From Neolewinella litorea (GTDB lineage: Bacteria; Bacteroidota; Bacteroidia; Chitinophagales; Saprospiraceae): a DNA stretch of 64,000 nt. Below, piece by piece: positions 63,636 to 64,000 of this stretch (positions within the stretch are counted from its first letter, which is position 1; each line of letters opens with the position of its first letter). Under the pieces are notes generated by a model, which did no database searches, was not told where the DNA came from, and was given only the letters and a program-made list of their open reading frames with translations. The position numbers and the translations under genes were made by a program. The stretch spans positions 496,501 to 560,500 of the forward strand of contig NZ_SRSF01000001.1 of NCBI RefSeq assembly GCF_004803465.1, given 5' to 3'.

Positions 63636-63829
63636 GGCATGACACGTCCGACGTAGTACTTCTGCCGGAATGACAGACGTCGGACGTATGCCATATTGTC
63701 ACCAATGGATTTATTGATATGAACCTCTAACATCGAATGTATTTTGGCTGAAAGCGAGCAAATACACATGGCAGACGTCCGACGTATGACAATTTGACGC
63801 ACCACGCACATCCGACGTCTAACGTCCGA
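63636..63829. repeat. Cluster of dyad-symmetric ACGTC-S-GACGT elements
   Basis: Four copies lie in the 203-bp gap between kdsB and the NUDIX gene. The 11-bp cores are ACGTCCGACGT (63644-63654), ACGTCGGACGT (63677-63687), ACGTCCGACGT (63775-63785), and a degenerate fourth with ATCCGACGT plus ACGTCCGA (63810-63829). Each core is a palindrome around one central base. Copies 2 (63671-63694) and 3 (63768-63791) match over 24 bp in opposite orientation, 21 of 24 identical, so they could also pair as a long stem. No open frame of credible composition crosses the gap. Confidence 0.8.
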
Positions 63830-63830
63830 A

Positions 63831-64000
63831 TTACCGCAGCCCCTCCCCCACGTCCGGGAAGCTGCTTCGGTGGAGTTGCGTGGAATTCTGACGCCGGTTA
63901 TGGAAGTACGCCCGCAGGGTAAAGGCGGAGGAGGTAAAGGCGATATCGTCCCAGGGAATTTCCGCTTCCGTGAAAAGCCGGGACTCCAGGCTCTCGGGAC
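63831..64000 (-). CDS. NUDIX hydrolase (C-terminal end only)
   Basis: The last 56 residues of a gene entering from beyond 64000; the stop is at 63831-63833. The tail PESLESRLFTEAEIPWDDIA, then FTSSAFTLRAYFHNR, is the C-terminal pattern of the ADP-ribose/NADH-type NUDIX family (W-x-x-(L/I)-A-F-x-S-x-x-F-x-L). The NUDIX box itself is outside the window. The converging kdsB gene and repeat cluster lie downstream of it. Confidence 0.7.
   Translation of the reverse strand, partial: PESLESRLFTEAEIPWDDIAFTSSAFTLRAYFHNRRQNSTQLHRSSFPDVGEGLR

Noticed and set aside
63605-63811. A short minus-strand frame crossing the palindromic repeats downstream of kdsB
   Set aside because: It overlaps the end of kdsB, its middle is made of the repeat units, and its composition is unlike neighbouring genes.
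63636-63829. CRISPR array
   Set aside because: Repeat copies are palindromic, in both orientations and unevenly spaced; there are no uniform spacers and no cas genes.

Overview
The window is about 60% G+C chromosomal DNA from a member of the Bacteroidota, most likely a marine Saprospiria/Lewinella-type bacterium (inferred, not proven). The evidence is two SusC/SusD pairs, a TonB-dependent receptor with a carboxypeptidase-regulatory-like N-terminus, a subtilase with a type IX secretion (T9SS) sorting tail, an HU-CCDC81/SPOR protein, YqgE next to a CcsA-type protein, general absence of Shine-Dalgarno sequences, and many TAnnTTTG-type -7 promoter boxes. I see no phage, insertion sequence, CRISPR array or plasmid gene. 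Most of the window is housekeeping DNA with two nutrient-uptake islands.

Layout. 1-4016: the 5' part of a TonB-dependent receptor (minus strand), a 477-bp gap with degenerate ~109-bp tandem repeats, then a DUF1080 lipoprotein and an M14 carboxypeptidase. 4335-15863: a SusC-SusD pair, a terminator, then a tight trio of CRTAC1 lipoprotein, vanadium-haloperoxidase-like PAP2 enzyme and a second, membrane-anchored CRTAC1 protein. 15894-18442: an RluA-family pseudouridine synthase and a small lipoprotein. 18567-21743 (minus): a PLP enzyme, DgcN-like DUF1611 protein and DgcA-like enolase-superfamily epimerase, apparently one operon around acidic D-amino-acid or N-acetyl-glutamate chemistry. 22072-29184: dienelactone hydrolase, a small arrestin-like protein, a DUF58 protein and a 1569-residue secreted beta-rich protein of unknown function. 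29181-31947: prmA, rlmH, tilS. 31981-37544: OmpA-like lipoprotein, T9SS subtilase, CcsA-type protein, YqgE, HU/SPOR protein. 37597-39201: two tRNA-Leu genes and rimO.

39678-44570 holds the second SusC/SusD pair behind an AT-rich leader. 44714-50364: a double-redoxin lipoprotein, nicotinamidase, DEAD-box helicase, an unknown membrane protein, a 71-residue membrane protein and an aldo/keto reductase. 50516-56572 (minus) is gltB-gltD. 56984-58100 is a MazG-like pyrophosphohydrolase plus pcm. 58097-60034 is a serine hydrolase that looks like a GH3/beta-lactamase fusion without its GH3 part. 60105-63627 is rmuC, a two-subunit 3-oxoacid CoA-transferase and kdsB. The window ends with a cluster of dyad-symmetric ACGTC-S-GACGT elements and the 3' end of a NUDIX hydrolase gene (minus).

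The most interesting items are: (a) a repeated promoter geometry in which a -7 box ends only 2-7 nt before the start codon, which predicts leaderless mRNAs; (b) the SusCD/CRTAC1/haloperoxidase locus; (c) the PLP-dgcN-dgcA operon; (d) the palindromic repeat cluster downstream of kdsB; and (e) the giant secreted protein. All functions are read from sequence motifs and recalled family knowledge; no database search was run.
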